Positions 44,113 to 51,789 of a DNA stretch of 63,631 nt are shown here, in pieces. The notes under the pieces are model-generated. The model searched no databases and was not told where the DNA came from. It was given only the letters and a program-made list of their open reading frames with translations. The stretch comes from Nocardioides sp. J54 (lineage in GTDB: Bacteria; Actinomycetota; Actinomycetes; Propionibacteriales; Nocardioidaceae). The stretch covers positions 219,501 to 283,131 of the forward strand of contig NZ_JAER01000001.1 of the NCBI RefSeq assembly GCF_000519005.1, written 5' to 3'. A program made the position numbers and the translations under genes. Position 1 is the stretch's first letter. Each line of letters begins with the position of its first letter.

Positions 44113-45654
44113 GTGATCATCAACAAGCGCATGCTCGCGCTCGGCGCCGTGGGGGCGCTGGGCCTGTCGGCCGGACTCGCCGGGATGGCGTCCGCCGACG
44201 ACATCTCTGCAACGCACACCGCCTTCGTCACCAACGGCGGGATCAAGACGCTGACCGCTGTCGCCGGCTCACCGGTGACCGTCGGGCTCGAGATCCAGCC
44301 CACCGGCGACGATCCTGACGACAACCGGGACAACGGTTGCAACCTCGCGGGCAGCGGCAGCCAGCTCGTGCTGGGTGTGACGCGGACACTCGAGTCCGAC
44401 CCCGCTGTCAGCATCGCCGACCTGCCGGCGAACGTGACCTTCGGCCAGGGGTGCGGTGGCAGCAGCCTGACCTTCACGCCGTCCACGCCCGGCGAGGTCA
44501 CGCTGACGTTCCCTGTCACCGGCCTGACCGCCCAGCCGGGCGTGGAGGAGGACGACTTCAGCACCTCGGGCGCGACCTTCAAGCTCGTCGTGGTGCCCGC
44601 CGACGTCGAGGTGGCGGACGCCGACGGGGACGGCGTCCCCGACGCGGAGGACAACTGCCCGGACGTCTCCAACGCTGATCAGGCGAACGCCGACGGGGAC
44701 GCGCTGGGCGACCTGTGCGACCCGAACTCCAACGCTCCCGCGGCCGGCGACCTCGACGCCGACGGCGCGAAGGGCCTCGAGGGTGACACCCTGACGGCCA
44801 GCGGCTCCTTCACCGACGCCGACGGCAACGACACCCTCACCCTGAGCGTGGCGGCCGGCACCCCGGGCTCGTTCACCGACAACGGCGACGGCACCTTCGC
44901 CTGGTCGCTCCCGACCGACGACGACGTCGCCGAGGGCACGGTCACCGTGACCGCCACCGACGGCGAGCACGCCACGGCGGAGCTCTCCTTCGGGTACGGC
45001 GCGACCAACGTCGCGCCGTCCGTGACGGCCTCGTCCACCGCGACGGCGGCGTGCACCACCGAGCTGACCACGGCGTTCACCGACCCGGGCACCGCGGACA
45101 CGCACGCCGCCACGATCAGCTGGGGCGACGGCTCGACCGAGGTGGTCGACCCGGCCGTCTCCGGCTTCAGCGCCTCGCACACCTTCGCCGGCAACGGGAC
45201 CTTCACCGCGACCGTCACCGTCACCGACGACGACGGCGGCACCGGCAGCGACAGCGCGGACTTCGCCACCAAGGTGACCCCGAGCGGCATCCTCCAGCCG
45301 ATCAACGCGAACGGCTCGCAGAGCACCTTCAAGATCGGCTCGACCATCCCGGTCAAGATCCGGGTCACCGGCTGCGACGGCGCGGACGTGACCTCCGTGA
45401 CCCCGGCGGTCTCGCTGGCGAAGATCGGGTCCGACACCTCCGGCGGCGTGATGGAGGAGTCGGTGTCCGCGCCGGCGACCAACGGGCTAGCGATGCGCTG
45501 GTCCGCGACCGACGCGCAGTACATCTACAACCTGTCCACCAAGGCGGCGCAGACCAACCAGGGTGCCGCCCTGTCGGCCGGGGAGTACCGGGTCCGCGTG
45601 AGCGACCCGAGCTTCTGGGCGCCCGCCAGCGCGGACTTCATGCTCAAGAAGTGA
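44113..45654 (+). CDS. Secreted PKD-domain / thrombospondin type 3 repeat protein
   Basis: A 513-residue exported protein. Signal peptide residues 1-28 (end GMASADD). Residues about 165-215 form a calcium-binding thrombospondin type 3-like repeat: DADGDGVPDAEDNCPDVSN and DGDALGDLCD. Then follow a cadherin-like segment (TLTASGSFTDADGNDTLTL), a PKD domain (TAFTDPGTADTHAATISWGDGS, in parts, with the SHTFAGNGTFTATVTVTDDDGG block) and a C-terminal domain with STFKIGSTIPVKIRVTG. There is no sorting signal; it ends DFMLKK. It heads a locus with a sortase and two LPxTG proteins, so a surface-layer or matrix role is plausible. GTG start with GGAGGG. Confidence 0.85.
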   Translation: MIINKRMLALGAVGALGLSAGLAGMASADDISATHTAFVTNGGIKTLTAVAGSPVTVGLEIQPTGDDPDDNRDNGCNLAGSGSQLVLGVTRTLESDPAVSIADLPANVTFGQGCGGSSLTFTPSTPGEVTLTFPVTGLTAQPGVEEDDFSTSGATFKLVVVPADVEVADADGDGVPDAEDNCPDVSNADQANADGDALGDLCDPNSNAPAAGDLDADGAKGLEGDTLTASGSFTDADGNDTLTLSVAAGTPGSFTDNGDGTFAWSLPTDDDVAEGTVTVTATDGEHATAELSFGYGATNVAPSVTASSTATAACTTELTTAFTDPGTADTHAATISWGDGSTEVVDPAVSGFSASHTFAGNGTFTATVTVTDDDGGTGSDSADFATKVTPSGILQPINANGSQSTFKIGSTIPVKIRVTGCDGADVTSVTPAVSLAKIGSDTSGGVMEESVSAPATNGLAMRWSATDAQYIYNLSTKAAQTNQGAALSAGEYRVRVSDPSFWAPASADFMLKK

Positions 45655-45674
45655 CCGCCTGAGGCGGCGCAGCA

Positions 45675-45706
45675 CGAGGGGCCCGGCACGTCCGCCGGGC
45701 CCCTCG
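45675..45706 (+). terminator. Hairpin terminator after the PKD-domain protein gene
   Basis: CGAGGGGCCCGGC pairs perfectly with GCCGGGCCCCTCG across ACGTCC: a 13-bp stem 20 bp after the stop. Confidence 0.85.
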
Positions 45707-45776
45707 TCGCGTCCGGCTGACCGGATCAGAGAACAAAAATCGTGGTCGTGACGTAACTCTCGTCGCGGCGCGCGGT

Positions 45777-45789
45777 TGATCGGTCGAAG
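45777..45789 (+). promoter_or_regulatory. Shared motif upstream of surface-protein genes, copy 2
   Basis: TGATCGGTCGAAG, 53 bp before the LPNTG protein start; one mismatch to 43992-44004. Confidence 0.35.
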
Positions 45790-45841
45790 CCGCCCCCGCT
45801 CGGGTCGGGGTCACCGTTCATCACGTCCGGAGATGGGGCCC

Positions 45842-46411
45842 ATGCGCCGACTGCTCACCGCCCTCGCGACGGTCGTCGTGCTGCTCGTGCCGGCTGGCAC
45901 GGCCGCGGCCGGGACCGAGGACTACCCGCCCACCTTCCCGTCGAGCTGCAACATCAACGCACCTCAGGTGGCGGTCGGCCAGCGGGTGCACCTCGTCATC
46001 GAGGTGGCAAGCAATTCGAACGTGCCCGAGGTCGGCACCGTCGCCCTCACCGTCTCCACGGTGGACGCCCGCGCCGCGCGGGCCGCCCGCGTCGCGCCGC
46101 GCGCGGTCGTCTGGACGCGGTCCGTGCGCTACGAGGGCACCCCCCTCGAGGTCGTCGGGCCGGAGCTGCCCCGCGGCCGCTACCGGGTGACGATGGCCTT
46201 CACCCCGGACAATGCCGAGCTCGTCGGGTGCCGCAACGCCGCCGTCCTCCGGGTCGGTGGGGGCGGCGGTGACGACACCGGCGGCGTGACCGAGCCCGGC
46301 GCGCTGCCCAACACCGGCGGCCCGCACCTGTGGCTGCTCCTCGCCGGGCTCGGCCTGGTCGTGGCCGGCGGCGGCCTCGCGGGCGGCAGCCGCCGTACCC
46401 GCCTCGCCTGA
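45842..46411 (+). CDS. LPxTG cell-wall-anchored protein (LPNTG)
   Basis: A 189-residue surface protein. Signal peptide residues 1-23 (TALATVVVLLVPAGTAAAG). One extracytoplasmic domain, then the sorting signal LPNTG at 155-159, a membrane helix and a basic tail (GGSRRTRLA). Two cysteines (SSCN and VGCRN) probably form a disulfide. The block ELPRGRYRVTMAFTPDN is shared with the second substrate at 47368, which has ALPQGRYIATAAFTPDD, so the two are paralogues. The sortase gene lies between them. ATG 45842 is chosen over 45833 for spacing from the GGAG site. Confidence 0.88.
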   Translation: MRRLLTALATVVVLLVPAGTAAAGTEDYPPTFPSSCNINAPQVAVGQRVHLVIEVASNSNVPEVGTVALTVSTVDARAARAARVAPRAVVWTRSVRYEGTPLEVVGPELPRGRYRVTMAFTPDNAELVGCRNAAVLRVGGGGGDDTGGVTEPGALPNTGGPHLWLLLAGLGLVVAGGGLAGGSRRTRLA

Positions 46412-46516
46412 GCACCCGGCCCGGCGTCCCGCGTTTCGGGCCGATCCCGTGACGCCGGCGGCAGCATGCCGTTGGATGGTGTGGGAGCTGGATCCGGGAC
46501 TTCAGGAGGGACACGC

Positions 46517-47284
46517 ATGCCGCAGGTCGACGCACCGGAGGAGTCCGGGGACGCGGGCCGCGTCCGCCGACGCCGCCGCCGTCCGGTGGACCCCGACGCC
46601 GACGGCACGCAGCCGGCCTCGCCCCGGCGCCGCATCTCCTTCTGGCTCGGCTGCGGCCTGATCGCCGCCGGCCTCGCCGTGCTCGCGTGGGTGGCCTGGC
46701 AGTTCTGGGGCACCAACTGGCAGTCCGGTCGCAAGCACGAGGAGGTGCGCAGCTCGCTGCTCGACGGCTGGACCGACGGCCAGGACGTCGTGCGCACGGA
46801 CTTCGGCAACGCCAGCGCGATCCTGCGCATCCAGCGGTTCGGCAAGGACTACGCCGTGCCGGTGCTGGAGGGCTCGACCGACGAGGTCCTCGCCGCCGGC
46901 GTCGGCCACATGGAGGACACCGCCGATCCGGGTGCCGCCGGCAACTACGCCCTCGCCGCGCACCGGGTGACGCACGGCGAGCCGTTCGCCGACTTCCCCG
47001 AGCTCGAGCCCGGCGACGAGATCATCGTCGAGACCCGGGCCGCGACCTACACCTACGTCCTGGACACCGGGGGAGAGGACCTCATCATCCCCTTCACCCA
47101 GACCTGGGTGCTCGACGAGTCGCCGGCGAACCCCTCCGGAGGGACCGAACCACCGGCCCGGGTCGACGGCAAGCCGAACGACCACATCATCACGTTGCTG
47201 ACGTGCTCGGAGATCTTCCACACCGACAACCGCTCCGTGGTTTTCGGCCATCTGGTGGAGACCTCTCCCACGAATCGCGGCTGA
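46517..47284 (+). CDS. srtE: Class E sortase
   Basis: A 255-residue membrane-anchored transpeptidase. Residues 1-40 are basic and cytoplasmic, residues 42-64 are the membrane anchor. The catalytic residues are visible: H149 in LAAHRVTHG, C230 in TLLTCSEIFHTDNR and R239. The TLTCSE/FHTDNR wording and N-terminal topology match class E sortases of actinobacteria, which attach surface proteins to peptidoglycan. The two neighbours carry LPNTG and LPGTG. Class E enzymes are best known for LAxTG, so the pairing is notable. Strong AGGAGGG site before the ATG. Confidence 0.92.
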   Translation: MPQVDAPEESGDAGRVRRRRRRPVDPDADGTQPASPRRRISFWLGCGLIAAGLAVLAWVAWQFWGTNWQSGRKHEEVRSSLLDGWTDGQDVVRTDFGNASAILRIQRFGKDYAVPVLEGSTDEVLAAGVGHMEDTADPGAAGNYALAAHRVTHGEPFADFPELEPGDEIIVETRAATYTYVLDTGGEDLIIPFTQTWVLDESPANPSGGTEPPARVDGKPNDHIITLLTCSEIFHTDNRSVVFGHLVETSPTNRG

Positions 47285-47367
47285 CCCACTAGGATCAAGC
47301 GCAACGCACTTCCCGTCATGGGGTAACGAGCCGGGTCGTTGCATGGGGAAGGCTCTAGGAGGAAGTA

Positions 47368-47934
47368 GTGCTGAGAAAGCTCGTCGCGCTCACCGCGCTG
47401 TCCGTCGCAGTCGCCGTGGCGCCTGTGACGACCGCGTCCGCGGAGCCGTACACACCGAAGATCCCGACGGAGACGCAGATCGTCGTCGTCGACGCGCAGG
47501 TGGGCAAGCCGGTCGAGCTGGAGGTCAGCGCGAGCGCCAACTACCCGACGCCGCCCGAGGGTGACATCAAGGTCCAGGTCCTCGCCGCGTCCAGCACCGC
47601 CCGCGGTGCGCGCGCCGTCGCCGCTGCGCCGTTGTTCACCACCACGGTGCACTTCGTCGACGAGGCCGTCGCCGTCACCGGTCCTGCGCTCCCGCAGGGC
47701 CGTTACATCGCGACCGCCGCGTTCACGCCCGACGACGCGGGCCTGTTCCTCCCCTCCGACGCGAGCACCGCGTTCCGCCTCGGAGCGGGTGCTCCCGACG
47801 ACGGCGACGACGGCGGCCTGCCCGGCACGGGTGGCCCGAACCTGATGTGGCTGCTGCTGGGCACCGCGCTCGTCGGCGCCGGTGCCGCCGGGGTCGGCTA
47901 CGGCCGACGTCGCCAGCAGGGCGCCACCGCCTGA
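47368..47934 (+). CDS. LPxTG cell-wall-anchored protein (LPGTG)
   Basis: A 188-residue paralogue of the protein at 45842. Signal peptide residues 1-25 (end TTASA). The domain body includes TQIVVVDAQVGKPVELEVSASANYP (in parts) and ALPQGRYIATAAFTPDD. The sorting signal LPGTG is at 151-155, followed by a membrane helix and GRRRQQGATA. Unlike its paralogue it has no cysteine. AGGAGGA precedes the GTG start. A strong hairpin follows. Probably a substrate of the adjacent sortase. Confidence 0.88.
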   Translation: MLRKLVALTALSVAVAVAPVTTASAEPYTPKIPTETQIVVVDAQVGKPVELEVSASANYPTPPEGDIKVQVLAASSTARGARAVAAAPLFTTTVHFVDEAVAVTGPALPQGRYIATAAFTPDDAGLFLPSDASTAFRLGAGAPDDGDDGGLPGTGGPNLMWLLLGTALVGAGAAGVGYGRRRQQGATA

Positions 47935-47953
47935 CGCTGCACCACGTACGACG

Positions 47954-47979
47954 CTCCGGCCGCCCTCGGGCGGCCGGAG
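47954..47979 (+). terminator. Hairpin terminator after the sortase locus
   Basis: CTCCGGCCGCC pairs perfectly with GGCGGCCGGAG across CTCG (11 bp), followed by TCGTTT; 19 bp after the stop. Confidence 0.85.
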
Positions 47980-48056
47980 TCGTTTCCGCCTGCTCCTGAC
48001 GCTGCTCCCGCCTACAGTGGAGTGGTCGTCACCCGACCGACCCTCCGGAGGTTCCG

Positions 48057-48200
48057 ATGCCCTCTCTGCGTTGCCCCTGCGACACCACCCTGCGCGGCGA
48101 GACCGACGACGAGCTCGTCGAGAAGGTCCAGGCGCACCTGGCCGCCGAGCACCCCGGCCGCGAGTACTCCCGCGAGGAGATCCTCTTCATGGCGATGTGA
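48057..48200 (+). CDS. Small DUF1059-type protein
   Basis: A 47-residue protein: it begins MPSLRCPCDTTLRGET, has two cysteines in CPC, and continues with DELVEKVQAHLAAEHPGREYS and EEILFMAM in DUF1059 style. It is too short to be found by length-filtered gene calling. A clear GGAGG site lies 6 bases before the ATG, and codon use matches the neighbours. Function unknown; the CPC could bind metal or be redox active. Confidence 0.8.
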   Translation: MPSLRCPCDTTLRGETDDELVEKVQAHLAAEHPGREYSREEILFMAM

Positions 48201-48236
48201 GCCGTCGGCCCACCGCCACCCGCCCCGGCAGGCCGG

Positions 48237-49100
48237 TCAGGTCAGCCGGGGCAGGTCGGACGCCCTCGAGGTGAATTGCGGCGTCCGCTTCTCCCGGAAG
48301 GCCGCCACGCCCTCCTTGCCGTCGCCGATCGAGGTCCAGTACATCGCCAGCGAGTCGGTGAGGTGGGCCTCCAGCGGCTCCGCCGCCGCGCTGTTGCGGT
48401 AGAGCATCTGCTTGGCCAGGCCCAGCGCGACCGGCGATCGGTCCTTCACGAACGACCGGGCCAGCTCCTGCGCCGCCGGCAGCAGGTCCTCGGGCGCGTG
48501 CACGCTGCGCACCAGCCGGCCCGCCAGCGCCTGCTCCGCGGAGAGGATCTCGGCGGAGTAGACCCACTCCAGGGCCTGCTGGATCCCGACGATGCGCGGC
48601 AGGAACCAGCTCGAGCAGGCCTCGGGCACGATGCCCAGCCGCCCGAACACGAAGCCGATGCGGGCCTTCTCCGAGGCCATCCGGATGTCCATCGCGAGCG
48701 TCATCGTCGCGCCGATCCCGACCGCCGGGCCGTTGATCGCGGCGATGACCGGCTTCGGCAGCGCGTGGATGGCGAGCGTGACCTTGCCGCCGGTGTCCCG
48801 CACGCCCGTGTCGAACGGCTCCTCGTCGTACGACGCGCGGAACTGCTCCGGCGTGGGCCGCAGCGACTCGTCGAGCCCGAACACGTTGCCGTCCGCGCTG
48901 AGGTCCATCCCCGCGCAGAACGCCCGCCCCGCGCCGGTGACCACGACCGCGCGGACCGCGTCGTCGCGGGCGTCGGTGAGGAAGACCTGCTCGAGCTCGC
49001 GCGCCATCGTCAGGTCGAAGGCGTTGAGCGCCTCCGGCCGGTCGAGGGTCAGGGTGGCCACGCCGTCGGCGTCGACCTCCCAGGTCAGGGTCTCGTACAC
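48237..49100 (-). CDS. Enoyl-CoA hydratase/isomerase family protein
   Basis: A 287-residue crotonase-fold protein. Signatures: LTLDRPEALNAFDLTMARELE, VVVTGAGRAFCAGMDLSA (oxyanion hole) and ALPKPVIAAINGPAVGIGATMTLAMDIRMAS (second oxyanion glycine), quoted in parts. The position after GRLGIVPEACSSWFLPRIVG carries E (PEACSS), consistent with one catalytic glutamate, as in hydratases/isomerases. Substrate cannot be assigned. GAGGA precedes the GTG start. Upstream on the same strand is an LCP gene 16 bp away. Confidence 0.9.
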   Translation of the reverse strand: MYETLTWEVDADGVATLTLDRPEALNAFDLTMARELEQVFLTDARDDAVRAVVVTGAGRAFCAGMDLSADGNVFGLDESLRPTPEQFRASYDEEPFDTGVRDTGGKVTLAIHALPKPVIAAINGPAVGIGATMTLAMDIRMASEKARIGFVFGRLGIVPEACSSWFLPRIVGIQQALEWVYSAEILSAEQALAGRLVRSVHAPEDLLPAAQELARSFVKDRSPVALGLAKQMLYRNSAAAEPLEAHLTDSLAMYWTSIGDGKEGVAAFREKRTPQFTSRASDLPRLT

Positions 49101-49116
49101 GTGGATTCCTCGGTGG

Positions 49117-50289
49117 CTACTGCGGCGGGAGGCCGGTGGGGGTGCACAGCTTGCGGGTGATGTCGTCGGTGCGGTCCTCGGCGATGATGTCGAAGAGCTG
49201 CTTGGCGCGCTCGTCGTCCCACGTCGCGTCGCCGCCCGCGAGCGGGACGGTGCAGGACTTGCCCTTGTCGGTCATCGCCAGCGCCCACTGCCCGGCGTCC
49301 CAGGGGCCCATGCCCTCGCCGAAGCGGAAGAAGTCGGGCACGGCGCTGTTGAGGCGCCAGTAGCGGACCGGGTTGATGACCGACCACGGCGAGAGCACCT
49401 TGTCGCCGACCGCCGCGACCACCTCGCGCTGCTGCTGCACGCGGGCCAGGTCGGAGATCGGGCTGTACTTGCGGGCCCGGGAGTAGGCGAGGGCGGTCGC
49501 GCCGTCGACCTCCTGGCAGCCCTTCTTGACGTTGAGGCCGGCAGGCCGGTCCCGGATCCGCTGCTTGGGGCAGATCTCGATGCCGCCGACGGCGTCGACG
49601 ACGCCGACCAGGCCACCGAGCCCGATCTCGACGTACCCGTCGATGCGCAGGCCCGTGGCCTGCTCGAGCGTCTGCACGAGCAGCGGCGTGCCGCCCTTGG
49701 CGTACGCCGAGTTCACCTTCGACCGGCCGTGGCCGGGGATCTCGAGCGGGGAGTCACGGGGGATCGACACCAGCGTGGTGGGGCCGTCGCCGGTGTGCAG
49801 CAGCATGATCGTGTCGGTGAGCTCGCTCTCGAAGTCACCGGTGTTGAGCCTGCGCCGCTCCTCCTTCGACAGGCCCTTGCGCGAGTCGTTGCCGACGAGC
49901 AGGTACGTCGTGCCGGGCTGGTCGCCGGGTCGCTCGCCCTTCGGCTCGAAGTCGACCTTGTCGACCTTGGTCCACGTGAAGACCGGGACCGCGACGAGGA
50001 AGACCAGCCACACCACGAGCAGCAGGAGGACGAGGCGCACCCACGTGCCGGGACGCTTCCAGCGGCTGCGCTTCGGGGCCCACGGCGGCGGGGCCGGCGG
50101 CCCGCCCGGCTCCGGTCGGGCGCCGTACTGCTCGGCGGGCGGGAGGCGGTCCGGCTTCCGCGGCGGCGACACGCCGTCGCGCGGCTGCACCGGCAGGCGG
50201 CGGGTGGGCTCGGGGTCGTCCCCACCCTGGTCGGGACCCGAGCCGTACATCCAGTCGAAGTCGCCGTCGTCGTCGCCGCGTCCTGCCAT
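49117..50289 (-). CDS. LytR-CpsA-Psr (LCP) family protein
   Basis: A 390-residue membrane-anchored LCP phosphotransferase. Residues 1-80 are cytoplasmic, Pro/Asp-rich; residues 84-108 are the membrane helix; the LCP domain follows with TTYLLVGNDSRKGLSKEE (first conserved Asp/Arg), ELTDTIMLLHTG, TLVSIPRDSPLEIPGHG and LAYSRARKYSPISDLARVQQQ. These enzymes attach cell-wall glycopolymers (for example arabinogalactan or teichoic acid) to peptidoglycan. A second LCP gene is at 52879, and the galactan cluster starts near 55704. TAGCGT (50297-50302) lies 7 nt before the ATG. Confidence 0.93.
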   Translation of the reverse strand: MAGRGDDDGDFDWMYGSGPDQGGDDPEPTRRLPVQPRDGVSPPRKPDRLPPAEQYGARPEPGGPPAPPPWAPKRSRWKRPGTWVRLVLLLLVVWLVFLVAVPVFTWTKVDKVDFEPKGERPGDQPGTTYLLVGNDSRKGLSKEERRRLNTGDFESELTDTIMLLHTGDGPTTLVSIPRDSPLEIPGHGRSKVNSAYAKGGTPLLVQTLEQATGLRIDGYVEIGLGGLVGVVDAVGGIEICPKQRIRDRPAGLNVKKGCQEVDGATALAYSRARKYSPISDLARVQQQREVVAAVGDKVLSPWSVINPVRYWRLNSAVPDFFRFGEGMGPWDAGQWALAMTDKGKSCTVPLAGGDATWDDERAKQLFDIIAEDRTDDITRKLCTPTGLPPQ

Positions 50290-50296
50290 GCCCGTG

Positions 50297-50302
50297 ACGC
50301 TA
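50297..50302 (-). promoter_or_regulatory. -10 element (leaderless) of the LCP gene
   Basis: TAGCGT, 7 nt before ATG 50289; shares its TA with the divergent -10 at 50301-50306. Confidence 0.55.
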
Positions 50303-50306
50303 CCGT
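50301..50306 (+). promoter_or_regulatory. -10 element (leaderless) of the thioesterase gene
   Basis: TACCGT, 6 nt before GTG 50313. It overlaps the opposing -10 by two bases. Confidence 0.55.
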
Positions 50307-50312
50307 TTGGGG

Positions 50313-50816
50313 GTGGACGAGATCGTGGCGGCACGCACACCGTCGTACTCCCGGATCGAGCTGGCGAGCGTGACGTCGCGGGCCCAGGCCAACCTGCTCG
50401 GCAACATCCACGGCGGCGAGATCATCAAGCTCGCCGACTCCACTGCGGGCGTCGTCGCGCAGCGGCACAGCGGGGGACCGGCGGTCACCGCCGCCCTCGA
50501 CGAGATGGCCTTCCTCGAGCCGGTCCGGGTCGGCGACATCGTGCGCACCTTCGGCCAGATCAACTGGGTCGGGACCTCCTCGATGGAGATCGGGGTCCGC
50601 ATCGAGACCCAGCCCTGGGACGCGACCACCGAGCTGCGCCACATCGGGTCGGCCTACTTCGTGTTCGTGGCGATCGACAGTGCGGGTGGGGCCCGCCGGG
50701 TGCCGGCGCTCGAGCCGGAGACCGAGGACGACCACCGCCGGATGCGCGAGGCCGAGATCCGTCGCGCGCACCGGCTGGCGCAGCGGCAGGAGATCGAGGC
50801 CGCTCGTTGGTCCTGA
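50313..50816 (+). CDS. Acyl-CoA thioesterase (hotdog fold)
   Basis: A 167-residue hotdog-fold thioesterase. It has ANLLGNIHGGEIIKLADSTAGVVA, the catalytic Asp-containing helix of the YciA/BACH type, quoted as GNIHGGEIIKLAD, then ALDEMAFLEPVRVGDIV and GTSSMEIGVRIE. It hydrolyses acyl-CoA to free acid and CoA; chain length is not predictable. The C-terminal 40 residues are charged helix (DDHRRMREAEIRRAHRLAQRQ in parts). GTG 50313 is chosen over TTG 50307 for promoter spacing. Confidence 0.9.
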   Translation: MDEIVAARTPSYSRIELASVTSRAQANLLGNIHGGEIIKLADSTAGVVAQRHSGGPAVTAALDEMAFLEPVRVGDIVRTFGQINWVGTSSMEIGVRIETQPWDATTELRHIGSAYFVFVAIDSAGGARRVPALEPETEDDHRRMREAEIRRAHRLAQRQEIEAARWS

Positions 50817-50820
50817 CGCT

Positions 50821-51702
50821 TCAGGCGCCGGCCGCGACCTCGGTGAGCGCCGCCGCGACGGCGTCGACCGCGGCAGGGCGCGGGGGAGCGCCGTACGTCG
50901 ACAGCTGGACGTGCCGCCGCGCCGCGAGCTCGCGGGTGGCGACGCCGCGGTGCTGGTGCGCCCGCAGCGCGAGCCCGGGCAGCACGGTGACGCCCAGCCC
51001 GGCGGCGACCAGCGACTGCACCGCCACGTAGTCGTCGCTGGCGAACGCGATCGCGGGCGTGAACCCGGCGTCGGCGCACAAGGCCAGCAGCTCGCGCCGG
51101 CAGCGCTCGCAGCCGGTCACCCAGGGCTGGTCCGCCCACCGGGCGAGGTCGACCGCGCCCGGCCCGGGGCCCGCGGCGGCCGGCGTCACCAGGTGGAGCG
51201 GGTCGTCGAGCACCGGCACCGAGGTGACCTGCTCCGGCTCGGGCTGGTCGGGGTAGGCGAAGGTGAGGGCGAGGTCGACCGACCCGGCGCGCAGCAGCTC
51301 GTAGGCCTCGGGCGGCTCGGCCTCCGTCAGCTCCAGCTCGATCCCGGGGTGGCGGTCGGCGAGCAGCGCCAGCGCATCCGGCACCAGCGTCGCCGAGCCG
51401 GACGGGAAGGCCGCGAGGCGGACCCGGCCGGCCTGCAGGCTGGTGGCCGCGGCCAGCTCCGCCTCGGCGCGCGCGAGCAGGCCGAGCACCTCCTCGCCGC
51501 GCCGGGCGAGCAGCACGCCCTCGGGCGTGAGCCGCACGCCGCGGCCGACCCGTTGCAGCAGCACGGCGCCGGTCTCCGCCTCCAGCCGGCGCAGGTGGTG
51601 CGAGATGGTCGGCTGGCCGTAGTGGAGCTCGGCAGCAGCCGCGGAGACGGACCCGGTGCGGTGGACGGCCACCAGGGCCTCGAGCCGGCGGAGGTCGATC
51701 AT
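50821..51702 (-). CDS. LysR family transcriptional regulator
   Basis: A 293-residue LysR regulator. Residues 1-60 are the winged helix: MIDLRRLEALVAVHRTGSVSAAAAELHYGQPTISHHLRRLE in parts, with AAAAELHYGQPTISHHLRRL as the recognition helix. The effector-binding domain has the AAFPSGSATLVPDAL segment and a cysteine pair at GCERCRREL. ATG 51714 is an alternative. It is divergent from a PLP-dependent dehydratase gene, and two inverted repeats of LysR-box form are in the spacer. Activation of the dehydratase in response to an amino acid is the likely role. Confidence 0.9.
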   Translation of the reverse strand: MIDLRRLEALVAVHRTGSVSAAAAELHYGQPTISHHLRRLEAETGAVLLQRVGRGVRLTPEGVLLARRGEEVLGLLARAEAELAAATSLQAGRVRLAAFPSGSATLVPDALALLADRHPGIELELTEAEPPEAYELLRAGSVDLALTFAYPDQPEPEQVTSVPVLDDPLHLVTPAAAGPGPGAVDLARWADQPWVTGCERCRRELLALCADAGFTPAIAFASDDYVAVQSLVAAGLGVTVLPGLALRAHQHRGVATRELAARRHVQLSTYGAPPRPAAVDAVAAALTEVAAGA

Positions 51703-51716
51703 GGCGTCGAGCATAG

Positions 51717-51731
51717 ATCGACGGCATCGAT
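51717..51731. promoter_or_regulatory. Inverted repeat near the LysR start
   Basis: ATCGA-CGGCA-TCGAT, perfect 5-bp arms, next to the LysR start codon; possible autoregulation site. Confidence 0.5.
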
Positions 51732-51749
51732 GATTTCGAGCGATGAAGA

Positions 51750-51764
51750 CTATTGGACCGATAG
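51750..51764. promoter_or_regulatory. Candidate LysR box
   Basis: CTATTGGACCGATAG has the T-N11-A layout with near-perfect dyad (one mismatch) and lies 26 bp upstream of the dehydratase start. Confidence 0.6.
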
Positions 51765-51789
51765 GTGCTCCGACCGGGAGCATGGGCGC

